Shown here: positions 1 through 7,834 of the stretch, piece after piece
How the letters are laid out: each line of letters opens with the position of its first letter
Numbering within the stretch: the first letter of the stretch is position 1
Assembly (NCBI RefSeq): GCF_001658005.1
Contig: NZ_CP015986.1
Coordinates: 1,489,501 to 1,553,500 of the forward strand
Reading direction: 5' to 3'
From: Sphingobium sp. EP60837
GTDB taxonomy: Bacteria; Pseudomonadota; Alphaproteobacteria; Sphingomonadales; Sphingomonadaceae
Length of the DNA: 64,000 nucleotides
Notes under the pieces: generated by a model
Seen by the model: the letters and a program-made list of their open reading frames with translations, nothing else
Database searches by the model: none
What the model was told of the DNA's origin: nothing
Position numbers and translations under genes: made by a program

Positions 1-84
1 GGCCATCGCCTCCAGCCGGGTCCAGACATGCTGCTTGAGCGCGTCGCCCGTGTCGACCTGATGCCCGGAAACACGAATATCCAT
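1..84 (-). CDS. hpf: Ribosome hibernation-promoting factor, N-terminal fragment cut by window edge
   Basis: Only the first 28 codons are in the window, read leftward from the ATG at 82-84. The peptide starts MDIRVSGHQVDTGDALKQHV, the opening beta strand and first helix typical of the HPF/RaiA (YfiA) family, which dimerises and silences 70S ribosomes in stationary phase. A purine-rich stretch (AAGGAGAAGG on the coding strand) sits just upstream. It follows dnaQ on the same strand after an 82-base gap. The rest, including any long-form C-terminal domain, lies outside the window, so long versus short HPF cannot be decided. Confidence 0.65.
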   Translation of the reverse strand, partial: MDIRVSGHQVDTGDALKQHVWTRLEAMA

Positions 85-166
85 ATGCCTTCTCCTTGTT
101 CTTGCCGGGCTGCGGGAAGCAGTCCGGGTGGCGCGAAGCATGAAGGGCAGGGCGTCAGACCAGCCT

Positions 167-859
167 TCAAGCCTCCTCCAGCCAGAGCGGCTTTTCCAGC
201 GTCGCGACAAACGCTGCATGCCGTTCCAGCTCCGCCGCGCTGACCGTGAAGATTCGCGCGGGACGAACAGGGCGAACCGCGGCGATGCCCGCAAGTTCCA
301 CCCGAATGGCGTCATTATCCTCCTCTTGTGCAAGACCGAGGCCGATTTGACGGCCGCCGGTCAGTTCGATGTAAAGCTGTGCCAGCAGTTCAGCGTCGAG
401 CAATGCGCCATGCTTGATGCGATGGCTGCGATCGATGCCGTACCGGGTGCAAAGCGCGTCCAGGCTATGCTTGGCGCCCGGATGCAACTGGCGCGCGATC
501 GCGACCGTGTCGATCATCCGCGCCATCGTCACTTCGGGCAAGCCGCAAAGCTTCAATTCATGGTTGAGGAAGCCGAAATCGAACCGTGCATTATGCGCGA
601 CCAGATGGCTGTCCTCCAGAAAGTCGAGCAACTCCGCGACCCCCGCCGAAAAAAACGGCTTGTCCTTTAGGAAGATGTCCGAAAGCCCGTGAATCGCCTC
701 GGCCGCCGACGGCATCGCCCGCTGGGGATTATAATAAGCGTGAAAGGTTCGCCCTGTCGGGACGCGGTTCACAAGTTCAATGCAACCAATTTCCACTAGC
801 CGATCTCCCGATGCGGGGTCGAATCCAGTCGTTTCGGTGTCGAAAATTATTTCGCGCAT
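167..859 (-). CDS. dnaQ: DNA polymerase III epsilon subunit (3'-5' proofreading exonuclease)
   Basis: A 230-residue DEDDh exonuclease. Motif ExoI is DTETTG (D7, E9), ExoII is HNARFDFGFLNHEL around D94, and ExoIII holds H150 and D155. These are the metal-binding residues of the proofreading subunit that partners DnaE. The frame stays open 50 codons further upstream into coaE, but the ATG at 857-859 puts the first beta strand right at the N terminus, as in the family, so I chose it. The C-terminal tail should bind the polymerase subunit. It is the last gene of the leftward ppsR-maf-aroE-coaE-dnaQ run, 34 bases after coaE. Confidence 0.95.
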   Translation of the reverse strand: MREIIFDTETTGFDPASGDRLVEIGCIELVNRVPTGRTFHAYYNPQRAMPSAAEAIHGLSDIFLKDKPFFSAGVAELLDFLEDSHLVAHNARFDFGFLNHELKLCGLPEVTMARMIDTVAIARQLHPGAKHSLDALCTRYGIDRSHRIKHGALLDAELLAQLYIELTGGRQIGLGLAQEEDNDAIRVELAGIAAVRPVRPARIFTVSAAELERHAAFVATLEKPLWLEEA

Positions 860-893
860 CGCCCTCTTCACGCCGACTCTGCCGGACTTGTCC

Positions 894-1487
894 TTATCGG
901 CCCGTCTTTGATCCAAGGCAAGCGACCAAGCGCCGCACCTGGGCCCGCGTGACGGCGAATGTGGTGCCGGTATGGATGATATAGTCCGCCCGCCGCCGTT
1001 TTTCAGCATCAGGCGTCTGCAAGTGCAGGATTTTCCGGAATTTCCCCGCCGTCATGCCGGGCCGCCGCAGCACGCGCTTGCGCTGTTTCCACGCAGGCGC
1101 GGTAACGACGATGACCCCCGCCAGCTTGCGATGGCCATGTTTCTCATAAAGCAAGGGGATGTCGAGCACCACGAAGGCACGCGCGCGGTGGCGGCGCAGG
1201 AAAGCCATGCGCTCTTTCTTCACGGCGGGATGGACGATGGCCTCCAGCGCCTTCAGTTCCTGTGGATGACCGAACACCGCCGCCCCGAGCTTGGGCCGAT
1301 CGACCCCCATCGGACCCGTCGTGCCAGGAAAGCGCGCCTCGATCGCCGGCAACAGCTTACCTTTAGGCCCCTGCAACCGATGCACCTCGGCGTCAGCGTC
1401 GAAAACCGGCACGCCTTCGCGCCGCAGCATCGTCGCGACCGCCGATTTTCCCATGCCGATGGACCCTGTGAGCCCGTAGATCTTCAT
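894..1487 (-). CDS. coaE: Dephospho-CoA kinase
   Basis: A 197-residue kinase that phosphorylates the 3'-OH of dephospho-CoA, the last step of CoA synthesis. The P-loop GSIGMGKS is at residues 8-15, followed by the usual VFDADAEVH substrate segment. Length matches the family (about 200). It starts 2 bases after the aroE stop on the same strand, so the two are probably translationally coupled. The pairing with dnaQ, aroE and maf is a standard alphaproteobacterial arrangement. panC, which acts earlier in the same CoA pathway, lies about 4 kb away on the same strand but beyond the origin. Confidence 0.95.
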   Translation of the reverse strand: MKIYGLTGSIGMGKSAVATMLRREGVPVFDADAEVHRLQGPKGKLLPAIEARFPGTTGPMGVDRPKLGAAVFGHPQELKALEAIVHPAVKKERMAFLRRHRARAFVVLDIPLLYEKHGHRKLAGVIVVTAPAWKQRKRVLRRPGMTAGKFRKILHLQTPDAEKRRRADYIIHTGTTFAVTRAQVRRLVACLGSKTGR

Positions 1488-1489
1488 GG

Positions 1490-2311
1490 TTACACCGCCA
1501 AGAGCAGCGCGCGCAGTTCATCATCCCGTTCGCGCGGCGCTTGCGCATCGAAGAAAATATCGAAAGCCAGCGCCGCCTGCCCGATCAGCATCTCCAGCCC
1601 ATCCAGCGCCTTCAGGCCCTGCTCCCGCGCTGCCTTCAGCAGTCCGGTCTCCAGCGGCGCATAGACAATGTCATAGACGGTCGCGTCCCGCCTCAGCGGC
1701 CGGAGGTCCAAATCCAGCACCGGCTGCCCCACCATGCCGAGCGAACTGGTGTTGACAAGCAAATCGGCGGCGGGAAGCGCATCCGCCATGCCGATCACCC
1801 GCCCCTTAACCTTGGCCCGGTCAAGCAGCGCCTGACCCTTGGCCGGATCGCGCACCATGACCGTGATGTCCGGCACCCCCAGGCTGGTCAGCGCAAACAG
1901 GATCGCCCGCGCCGCACCGCCCGCGCCGACAATCACGGCGCTCTCGCCCTTCCATTTGTCGCGCAGCAACGGCTGCAGGAAACCGCCCGCATCGGTATTG
2001 GTGCCAATCAAAGGCCCACCCGTCTCGCTGGCGATAGTGTTCATCGCGCCAATCCGCTCGCGCACTCCGCCCGGATCGTCGGTATAGTCCATCACCGCGA
2101 TCTTGTGCGGAATGGTGACATTGCATCCCAGCCAGTCAGGATCGGCCCGCCGTTCCAGGAAATAGGCCGCCAGCCCCTCGCTCGTCACATGCGTCTTGCG
2201 ATATTCCGCTTCGATGCTCAGGCAATCGAGCCAGAAATTATGGATGAGCGGCGATTTGCTGTGCGCGATCGGATCGCCGATCACTTCGGCATAGGGGAGC
2301 GTGTCGGTCAT
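1490..2311 (-). CDS. aroE: Shikimate dehydrogenase (NADP+)
   Basis: A 273-residue enzyme reducing 3-dehydroshikimate to shikimate in the aromatic amino acid pathway. The N-terminal substrate domain has IGDPIAHSKSP (residues 11-21), NVTIPHK (64-70, with the catalytic Lys) and NTDA (105-108, with the catalytic Asp). The NADP-binding glycine motif GAGGAAR is at 129-135. Length is normal. Its ATG overlaps the maf stop by four bases (ATGA type) and its stop is 2 bases from coaE, so it is internal to a tight operon. Confidence 0.96.
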   Translation of the reverse strand: MTDTLPYAEVIGDPIAHSKSPLIHNFWLDCLSIEAEYRKTHVTSEGLAAYFLERRADPDWLGCNVTIPHKIAVMDYTDDPGGVRERIGAMNTIASETGGPLIGTNTDAGGFLQPLLRDKWKGESAVIVGAGGAARAILFALTSLGVPDITVMVRDPAKGQALLDRAKVKGRVIGMADALPAADLLVNTSSLGMVGQPVLDLDLRPLRRDATVYDIVYAPLETGLLKAAREQGLKALDGLEMLIGQAALAFDIFFDAQAPRERDDELRALLLAV

Positions 2312-2901
2312 GACGGCAGAACGCCCCGGACACGCAGAAAGTCAAGCAGCGGCAGCAGGGGAAGGCCCTGAATCGCAAACTGGCTGCCTTCCACCTTGGC
2401 GAACAGCTGCACGCCCGGCCCTTCGATCCGGTAATTGCCGACACACCAGCGGCATTGCTCCCATTCCTGGTCGAGATACTGTGCGATGAAGGCATCCGAC
2501 AGCAGGCGGACCGTCATCCGCACCCGCTCGACATGGCGCCAGATCGGCTCGCCATTCATTGCGATGACCGCTGCGCTGTGGAGATGATGCACCCGCCCCG
2601 ACAGCAGGCGCAAAATCCGTTCCGCGTCCGCCCGATCAACCGCCTTGTCGATCATCATGCCGTCGTCCAGGCTCAACGTCTGGTCACAGCCCAATATCAG
2701 CCCGCCCGGCACGCGCCGGGACACTCTGAGCGCCTTCAATTCCGCCAGCGCATCGGCCAGGGCCCGCGCGTCCAAGCCATCGGCCCGCAACGCTTCCTTC
2801 GCCGCCTCCTCATCGACGCCCGGCGACAGCGCCTCGAAAGGCACCCCCGCCGCGCTCAACAGCGCCCGACGGCTCGCGCTTTGCGATGCCAGCACGATCA
2901 T
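2308..2901 (-). CDS. maf: Maf-family nucleoside triphosphate pyrophosphatase
   Basis: A 197-residue Maf/Ham1-fold protein. The N terminus LASQSASRRALL carries the family SxSxRR signature, and the internal segment GCDQTLSLDDG fits the metal-binding acidic motif. Family members hydrolyse non-canonical or excess NTPs (dTTP, UTP or m7GTP according to subfamily). Maf proteins have also been linked to septation arrest, but the substrate here cannot be read from sequence. Four-base overlaps join it to the PPDK/PEPS regulator upstream and to aroE downstream. Confidence 0.9.
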   Translation of the reverse strand: MIVLASQSASRRALLSAAGVPFEALSPGVDEEAAKEALRADGLDARALADALAELKALRVSRRVPGGLILGCDQTLSLDDGMMIDKAVDRADAERILRLLSGRVHHLHSAAVIAMNGEPIWRHVERVRMTVRLLSDAFIAQYLDQEWEQCRWCVGNYRIEGPGVQLFAKVEGSQFAIQGLPLLPLLDFLRVRGVLPS

Positions 2902-3725
2902 GCGTCACTCCCCTCCGCCAGCACGCGGTCGTTGAACAGGTTGATGATGGCCGCCGCCGCTTCCTCGATCGACCGGCGGGTCATGTCGATCACCGGCCAG
3001 CCATTGTCGGCGAACATCCGCCGGGCAAAAGCCAGCTCCTCCTGCACCTTTTCCAGATCGACATAGCTCGTCTCGGGCGCCTGGTTGAGCGACAGCAGCC
3101 GGTTGCGACGAATCTGCACCAGCCGTTCGGGACTGACGGTCAGGCCCACGACCATCGGATGCTTGAGCGTGAAAAGGCTGCGCGGCGGCGGCGACTGCAC
3201 GACCAGGGGGATATTCGCAGTCTTGTACCCACGATTGGCGAGATAGATGGAGGTCGGCGTCTTGGACGCGCGCGACACGCCTGCCAGGACGATATCGGCC
3301 TCCTCCCAATTTTCATGCCCCACCCCATCATCATGGGCGATGGTGAACTGGATCGCCTCGATCCGCGCGAAATAGGCTTCGTCGAGGATATGCTTGCGGC
3401 CCGGCCGATTGCGCGTTTCCTGCCCCAATATGTTGGACAGGGCGTCCGTCACGCTGTCCAGCGCGGCGACATGCGGCAGGCCCAGCGCCCGGCAGCGCGT
3501 TTCCAGCCGCCGCCGCAACTGATGATTGGACAGGGTGAACAGCACCAGTCCCGGATTGGCCGCGATTTCCTCCATGATCCGGTCAAGATGGACATCGGAC
3601 CGCACCATGGGCCAGAAATGGCGCACCGCCTCCACATTCTCGAAGGCGCCGATGGCCGCCTTTGCGACATTTTCCAGTGTCTCTCCGGTGGAGTCCGACA
3701 GCAGATGCAGATGGATACGCGACAT
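2898..3725 (-). CDS. Bifunctional kinase/pyrophosphorylase regulating PEP synthase or PPDK (DUF299)
   Basis: About 275 residues. This family uses ADP to phosphorylate, and phosphate to dephosphorylate, a Thr on PEP synthase or pyruvate phosphate dikinase. The N terminus reads LHLLSDSTGETLENV, and the P-loop-like nucleotide site GVSRASKTPTS lies at about residues 149-159, both hallmark DUF299 motifs. I start at the ATG at 3723-3725 (MSRIHLH); an ATG three codons earlier is also possible. It is the first gene of the leftward operon and its promoter must lie in the adjoining origin region. Its partner enzyme is not in this window. Confidence 0.9.
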   Translation of the reverse strand: MSRIHLHLLSDSTGETLENVAKAAIGAFENVEAVRHFWPMVRSDVHLDRIMEEIAANPGLVLFTLSNHQLRRRLETRCRALGLPHVAALDSVTDALSNILGQETRNRPGRKHILDEAYFARIEAIQFTIAHDDGVGHENWEEADIVLAGVSRASKTPTSIYLANRGYKTANIPLVVQSPPPRSLFTLKHPMVVGLTVSPERLVQIRRNRLLSLNQAPETSYVDLEKVQEELAFARRMFADNGWPVIDMTRRSIEEAAAAIINLFNDRVLAEGSDA

Positions 3726-3748
3726 GAGGCACATCTCTGTGAGGAGGC

Positions 3749-3757
3749 TGTGGATAA
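3749..3757 (-). promoter_or_regulatory. DnaA box, perfect consensus
   Basis: TGTGGATAA on the plus strand, the exact complement of TTATCCACA. It lies 24 bases upstream of the PPDK/PEPS-regulator start, so DnaA bound here could also affect that promoter. Confidence 0.75.
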
Positions 3758-3817
3758 AGCAAGGGATAGGTTGCGGGCAAAACTACCCCTTCTGGATAGC
3801 TCCCATTAGCCGGAATC

Positions 3818-3826
3818 TTATCCACA
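3818..3826 (+). promoter_or_regulatory. DnaA box, perfect consensus
   Basis: TTATCCACA on the plus strand, 61 bases from the inverted perfect box and next to a GAATC methylation site at 3813-3817. Confidence 0.75.
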
Positions 3827-3848
3827 CACCCCCAACAGGCGGCCATTT

Positions 3849-3878
3849 TCATCCACAGCCTGTGGATAGCGTGGATAG
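3849..3878. promoter_or_regulatory. Cluster of near-consensus DnaA boxes
   Basis: TCATCCACA (plus) at 3849-3857 faces TGTGGATAG (minus) at 3861-3869 across three bases, followed by CGTGGATAG at 3870-3878. The first two differ from consensus by one base and form a hairpin-capable inverted pair. Several boxes within 30 bases is the pattern of an origin, not of chance. Confidence 0.65.
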
Positions 3879-4012
3879 AGCGACTGACTCGGATCGGAAT
3901 CGATGGGCCTGGAGAGTCAAGCTGTTGGCAAATCGGGGCACAGCGCATAAACCCCGCTGCCAAGCGCCCTACTATCTCCATCATCCTTTTAAGAATCTAA
4001 ATAAGAGAGTTT

Positions 4013-5074
4013 ATGACGGGACCAGATGCCGGCCTTTCCACCGGGACTTCCAAGCCGCTGCTTTCCGTCCTGAAGGGTGAAAGCCTTGCCGTGCCGCCGA
4101 TGTGGCTGATGCGCCAGGCTGGCCGTTATCTGCCTGAATATCGGGCGCTTCGGGCTGAGAAAGGCGGTTTCCTGGAACTGGTCTATGACAGTCCCGCAGC
4201 GGCTGAGGTCACGCTCCAGCCGCTCCGCCGTTTCGGCTTTGATGGCGCGATCCTCTTTTCCGACATTTTGATCGTCCCCTATGCGATGGGGCAGGATCTT
4301 TGGTTTGAAACGGGGGAGGGGCCTCGCTTGGCGCCGATCCTTAGCGAAACGGACCTGTCGGCGCTCAAACCCGATCTCAGCCGCTACGAGGCGGTCTATG
4401 AGACGGTGCGGCAGGTAAAGGTGGCACTGGACCCCGCTGTCACCTTCTTGGGCTTTGCGGGCAGTCCCTGGACCATCGCGACCTACATGGTGGCTGGGCA
4501 GGGCAGCAAGGACCAGGGCGCGGCCCGCCGCCTGGCTTATCAGGACCCCGAACGCTTTGGCGGGATCATCGACGCGATCATCGATTCCACCGTCCTTTAT
4601 CTCTCCGGCCAGATTCAGGCGGGCGTCGAGGCGGTGCAGCTATTCGACAGCTGGGCAGGCAGCCTCGCACCGCTTCAGTTCGAACGCTGGGTGATCGAGC
4701 CCAACCGGCGGATCGTCGAGAAGTTGAAGGCGCTTCATCCCGGCGTTCCCGTCATCGGCTTCCCCAAGGGCGCAGGCGCGAAGCTTGCCGACTATGCCGC
4801 GGGCACCGGCGTCGATGCGATCGGCGTCGATGAAACCATCGATCCGCACTGGGCCAACCGCGTCCTCCCGCAGGGGCTGCCCGTCCAGGGCAATCTCGAT
4901 CCGCTGGCGTTGATCGCCGGGGGCAGAGCGGTCGAGGAATCGGTCGATAATATCCGCGCCGCCTTCGCGGGCCGTCCGCATATCCTCAACCTTGGCCATG
5001 GCATCCTGCCCGACACGCCGATCGCGCATGTCGAGGCGCTGATCGCCTATGTGCGGCAAGGAAAGAAGAGCTGA
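4013..5074 (+). CDS. hemE: Uroporphyrinogen decarboxylase
   Basis: A 353-residue enzyme that decarboxylates uroporphyrinogen III to coproporphyrinogen III in haem synthesis. The signature PPMWLMRQAGRYLPEYR is at residues 28-44, and GFAGSPWT and the C-terminal LNLGHGILP segment are also present. Length is typical. The ATG at 4013 is the first in frame, directly after the AT-rich end of the origin. Its stop overlaps the hemJ start (TGATG), so the two haem genes are coupled. Confidence 0.97.
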   Translation: MTGPDAGLSTGTSKPLLSVLKGESLAVPPMWLMRQAGRYLPEYRALRAEKGGFLELVYDSPAAAEVTLQPLRRFGFDGAILFSDILIVPYAMGQDLWFETGEGPRLAPILSETDLSALKPDLSRYEAVYETVRQVKVALDPAVTFLGFAGSPWTIATYMVAGQGSKDQGAARRLAYQDPERFGGIIDAIIDSTVLYLSGQIQAGVEAVQLFDSWAGSLAPLQFERWVIEPNRRIVEKLKALHPGVPVIGFPKGAGAKLADYAAGTGVDAIGVDETIDPHWANRVLPQGLPVQGNLDPLALIAGGRAVEESVDNIRAAFAGRPHILNLGHGILPDTPIAHVEALIAYVRQGKKS

Positions 5075-5514
5075 TGCCCTATCTTGGCGCCGCCTATCTG
5101 TGGGTGAAGGCCGCCCATCTGATCTTCGTCATCTTCCTGATGGCGGGCCTGTTCATGATGCCGCGCTTCTTCGTTTATCACCACCAATGCCCGGTGGGAT
5201 CGGACGAGGACCGCAAATGGATCGACCGGGAAGGGCGGCTGCTCAAGATCATCCTCAATCCGTCGCTCGTTCTGGTCTGGGTCTTCGGCCTGATGCTGAT
5301 GGTGGAAATTGGCGCCTGGAATTTCGGCTGGTTCCACCTAAAGCTGCTCTTCGTCCTTGGCCTCTCCGCCTATCATGGCTGGATCGCCGGCTATGCGAAG
5401 AAGCTCGCAAAGGGCCATCGCCCCATGAGCGAGAAGAAGCTGCGTCTGGTCAACGAAATCCCCGGAATCGCGGCGGCGGTTATCGTCGTGGCGGTTATCG
5501 TAAAGCCATTCTGA
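5074..5514 (+). CDS. hemJ: Protoporphyrinogen IX oxidase, HemJ type (UPF0093 membrane protein)
   Basis: A 146-residue inner-membrane protein with about four hydrophobic segments, beginning YLWVKAAHLIFVIFLMAGLF, the classic UPF0093 opening with its conserved His. HemJ oxidises protoporphyrinogen IX in bacteria lacking HemY/HemG. The ATG overlaps the hemE stop, and the pairing with hemE supports the role. Conserved segments FVYHHQ, LKLLFVLGLSAYHGW and the C-terminal RLVNEIP are visible. Confidence 0.92.
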   Translation: MPYLGAAYLWVKAAHLIFVIFLMAGLFMMPRFFVYHHQCPVGSDEDRKWIDREGRLLKIILNPSLVLVWVFGLMLMVEIGAWNFGWFHLKLLFVLGLSAYHGWIAGYAKKLAKGHRPMSEKKLRLVNEIPGIAAAVIVVAVIVKPF

Positions 5515-5524
5515 CTCTGACTCT

Positions 5525-5599
5525 CGTCATCCCAGCGGAAGCTGGGATTTCGCGTCCCGACGCTGAACGTCAAAGATTCCAGCTTCCGCTGGAATAACG
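5525..5599. repeat. REP-like paired hairpin element between convergent hemJ and panC
   Basis: Two small hairpins: ATCCCAGC-GGAA-GCTGGGAT at 5529-5548 and ATTCCAGC-TTCC-GCTGGAAT at 5576-5595. The 24-base unit 5525-5548 and the unit 5576-5599 are inverted near-copies of each other, separated by 27 bases. This is the layout of a paired repetitive extragenic palindrome. It fills the gap between two convergent genes and could also stop transcription from both sides, although there is no clear T-run. Confidence 0.7.
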
Positions 5600-5603
5600 A
5601 ACG

Positions 5604-6452
5604 TCAGGTAACCGGCTCAACCGCAATATTGTCAATCAACCGCGTCCGGCCCAGCTTCGCCGCGCCCAGCAGCCTTGCCGGGCGGTCCAGCACATTCATC
5701 GGCTCCAGCGTCACTGCATCGCACAGCGTCACATAGTCGATCGGATCAAATCCATGCGCCGCGAGCATCGCGATCGCCTTGGCGAGAGCGGCCTCCACGG
5801 CCACGCCCTTCTCCATCTGCCGCGCCGCTTCGCCCAAGGCGCGGGGCAGGGCCAGCGCGTCCTTGCGCTCTTCCTCGGTCAGATAGGCATTGCGCGATGA
5901 CAGGGCGAGCCCATCTTCCGCCCGCTCCGTGGGCACGCCGATGATCTCGACTGGCATGTCCAGATCCCGCACCATCTGCCGGATCATCGCCAGCTGCTGA
6001 TAATCCTTCTCCCCGAACAGCGCGACGTCGGCCTGCACCTGGTTGAAAAGCTTGGACACCACCGTCGCCACGCCATCGAAATGTCCCGGCCGCGCCGCGC
6101 CATCCAGTCCCTCCGTCACGCCCGAAACCGAGATATTGGTGGCATAGCCCGCCGGATACATGACCTCGGCTGTCGGCGCCCAAAGTATGTCCACGCCTGC
6201 CGTCTGCAGCATCTGCGCGTCCTTGGCTTCCCGGCGCGGATAGCTGTCCAGATCCTCATTCGCGCCAAACTGCCTGGGATTGACGAAGATCGACACCACC
6301 ACATGCCCCGCATGCCGCCGCGCTTCTTCGACCAGCGCCATATGCCCTTCATGCAGCGCGCCCATGGTTGGCACCAGCGCGACGCGCCGTCCGTCGCTTT
6401 TCAACGTTTCGATGGCGGTTCGCAGGGCAGGAAGATCACGCAGCGTTTGCAC
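5604..6452 (-). CDS. panC: Pantoate-beta-alanine ligase (pantothenate synthetase)
   Basis: ATP-dependent joining of pantoate and beta-alanine to pantothenate. The signature PTMGALHEGHMALV and VSIFVNPRQFG mark the HIGH-type nucleotidyl transferase site; GEKDYQQLAMIRQMV and LSSRNAYL follow. I take the GTG at 6450-6452 (VQTLRDLPALR), giving 282 residues, the family norm. The frame stays open to an ATG at 6557, but those 35 extra residues are not family-like and would run into the mipZ promoter. Convergent with hemJ, divergent from mipZ. Confidence 0.93.
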   Translation of the reverse strand: MQTLRDLPALRTAIETLKSDGRRVALVPTMGALHEGHMALVEEARRHAGHVVVSIFVNPRQFGANEDLDSYPRREAKDAQMLQTAGVDILWAPTAEVMYPAGYATNISVSGVTEGLDGAARPGHFDGVATVVSKLFNQVQADVALFGEKDYQQLAMIRQMVRDLDMPVEIIGVPTERAEDGLALSSRNAYLTEEERKDALALPRALGEAARQMEKGVAVEAALAKAIAMLAAHGFDPIDYVTLCDAVTLEPMNVLDRPARLLGAAKLGRTRLIDNIAVEPVT

Positions 6453-6556
6453 GGGACGAGGGGCTCCGATATGGCAGCAGGGGACGGGGAATATCCTGCT
6501 AAGGCACGACCCGACAATAGGGTCAAGAATCGTTGCGGCAATAAACGGGGTTATCA

Positions 6557-7366
6557 ATGGGTACGAACACCCAAACGCACCATATCGTCTTCGCCAATGA
6601 AAAGGGCGGGACCGGCAAATCGACCACGGCCGTCCATACCGCCATTGCGCTCACCGCGCTTGGCCACAGAGTGGGCATGATCGACCTCGATCCGCGCCAG
6701 CGCACCGTCACGCGCTACATGGAAAACCGCGCCGAAACCGCTCGCCGCCGCGGTATCGACCTGCCCGCGCCCGACTTCGCCGTGTTCAAGGGCGACACGG
6801 TCGAGGCGTTGGAGGAAGAGGCCGCCGCCGTGGCCGAGGGCAAGGATTTCCTGGTCGTCGATACGCCCGGCCGCGACGATGTCTTCGCCCGTCACATGGC
6901 CGCTCGCGCCCACACGCTGGTGACGCCGATGAACGACAGTTTCGTTGATTTCGACCTTATCGGCCAGGTGGACGCCGAAACCTTCAAGGTCCGCCGCCTG
7001 TCCTTCTATTCCGAACTCATCTTCGAAGCGCGCAAGACCCGCGCCAAGGCCGATGGCGTCTCCATCGACTGGGTCGTGCTGCGCAACCGCGTCCAGCATC
7101 ATGACGCGCGTAACAAGAAACGCGTGGGCGATGCTCTGATGGAACTGTCGCGCCGCGTCGGCTTCCGCGTCATTCCGGGCCTTTCGGAACGCGTGATTTT
7201 CCGCGAACTCTTCCCCTCGGGCCTTACCCTGCTCGACAAGGGGCATCTCGGCGATCTGGGCGTCAGCCATATCGCCGCCCGCCAGGAACTGCGCGAGATG
7301 GTCTCGGGCCTCGCGCTTCCCGCTCGCGCCGAAACCGCACCGCTGGATCTGCTCGGCGCGGCCTGA
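6557..7366 (+). CDS. mipZ: MipZ, ParA-like ATPase positioning the division plane
   Basis: 269 residues. The deviant Walker A motif KGGTGKST is at 16-23 and the Walker B-like FLVVDTPGRDD at about 98-108. In Caulobacter MipZ binds ParB near the origin-proximal parS sites, forms polar gradients and blocks FtsZ polymerisation away from midcell. The segments HIVFANEKGG and IDLDPRQRTVTRYMENR are close to that family and unlike plasmid ParA. It lies 2.5 kb from the probable origin and overlaps the next gene by one base. Confidence 0.93.
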   Translation: MGTNTQTHHIVFANEKGGTGKSTTAVHTAIALTALGHRVGMIDLDPRQRTVTRYMENRAETARRRGIDLPAPDFAVFKGDTVEALEEEAAAVAEGKDFLVVDTPGRDDVFARHMAARAHTLVTPMNDSFVDFDLIGQVDAETFKVRRLSFYSELIFEARKTRAKADGVSIDWVVLRNRVQHHDARNKKRVGDALMELSRRVGFRVIPGLSERVIFRELFPSGLTLLDKGHLGDLGVSHIAARQELREMVSGLALPARAETAPLDLLGAA

Positions 7367-7809
7367 TGGGTCTCTTCGCCCTGCTGCTTATCGGCCTTGC
7401 GGGCTGGCTCATCTGGACGGGACGGTTGCAACGTATGAGCGCAAAGGATGGCATGGCGCTGGGCGCGGCGCTGGTCGGCGCCGTCATGACCGCCAAGGGC
7501 AAGCCGCTCGTCGGCGCGCCGCTGCTCATTGGCGCGACTCTCTTCTTCTTCGCGCAGGGGCAGAAGGCAAAGCCAGCCACGCCGAAGGCGCGGCCCACCC
7601 CGCTGTCCGACGATATCGTCAAAGCGCGCGCGCTGCTTGGGGTCGGAGCCGACGCCGACGCGGGGGAGATTCGCGCCGCCCATCGCCGCCTGATCGCCTC
7701 GGTTCATCCCGACCGCGGCGGGACGGAGGCGCTCGCCGCCCAGATCAACGCCGCGCGCGACCTCCTTCTGGCGCAGCAGGCGGAAAGCGGGCAATCGCCC
7801 GGCCGCTAA
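7366..7809 (+). CDS. Membrane-anchored J-domain protein
   Basis: 147 residues. The N terminus (about 1-20) is a membrane anchor, and a second hydrophobic stretch covers residues 45-65. A C-terminal J domain (about 80-145) carries the HPD triad in SVHPDRGG, needed to stimulate DnaK ATPase. The arrangement resembles DjlA/TIM14-like co-chaperones. The ATG overlaps the mipZ stop (TGATG), so the two are co-translated; whether they work together is unknown. Confidence 0.8.
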   Translation: MGLFALLLIGLAGWLIWTGRLQRMSAKDGMALGAALVGAVMTAKGKPLVGAPLLIGATLFFFAQGQKAKPATPKARPTPLSDDIVKARALLGVGADADAGEIRAAHRRLIASVHPDRGGTEALAAQINAARDLLLAQQAESGQSPGR

Positions 7810-7834
7810 GGCCCGGGTAAGGAGAAGCCGCGTC

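Larger units (their letters stand above)
3726..4012. other. oriC: Probable chromosomal replication origin (oriC), hemE-proximal
   Basis: A 287-base non-coding region between the divergent PPDK/PEPS-regulator operon and hemE. Two perfect DnaA boxes (TTATCCACA) occur, at 3749-3757 (minus) and 3818-3826 (plus). One-mismatch boxes sit at 3849-3857 and 3861-3869, with weaker ones at 3791-3799 and 3870-3878. Five GANTC (CcrM methylation) sites occur at 3813, 3886, 3897, 3914 and 3993. The end before hemE is AT-rich. In Caulobacter and relatives the origin also lies beside hemE, and this local gene order is typical of alphaproteobacterial origins. Strong by context and motifs, but not experimentally shown. 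Confidence 0.78.

Noticed and set aside
3981..4010. CtrA site (TTAA-N7-TTAA) in the origin
   Set aside because: TTAA at 3989-3992 is followed seven bases later by AATA, not TTAA; only one half-site is present.
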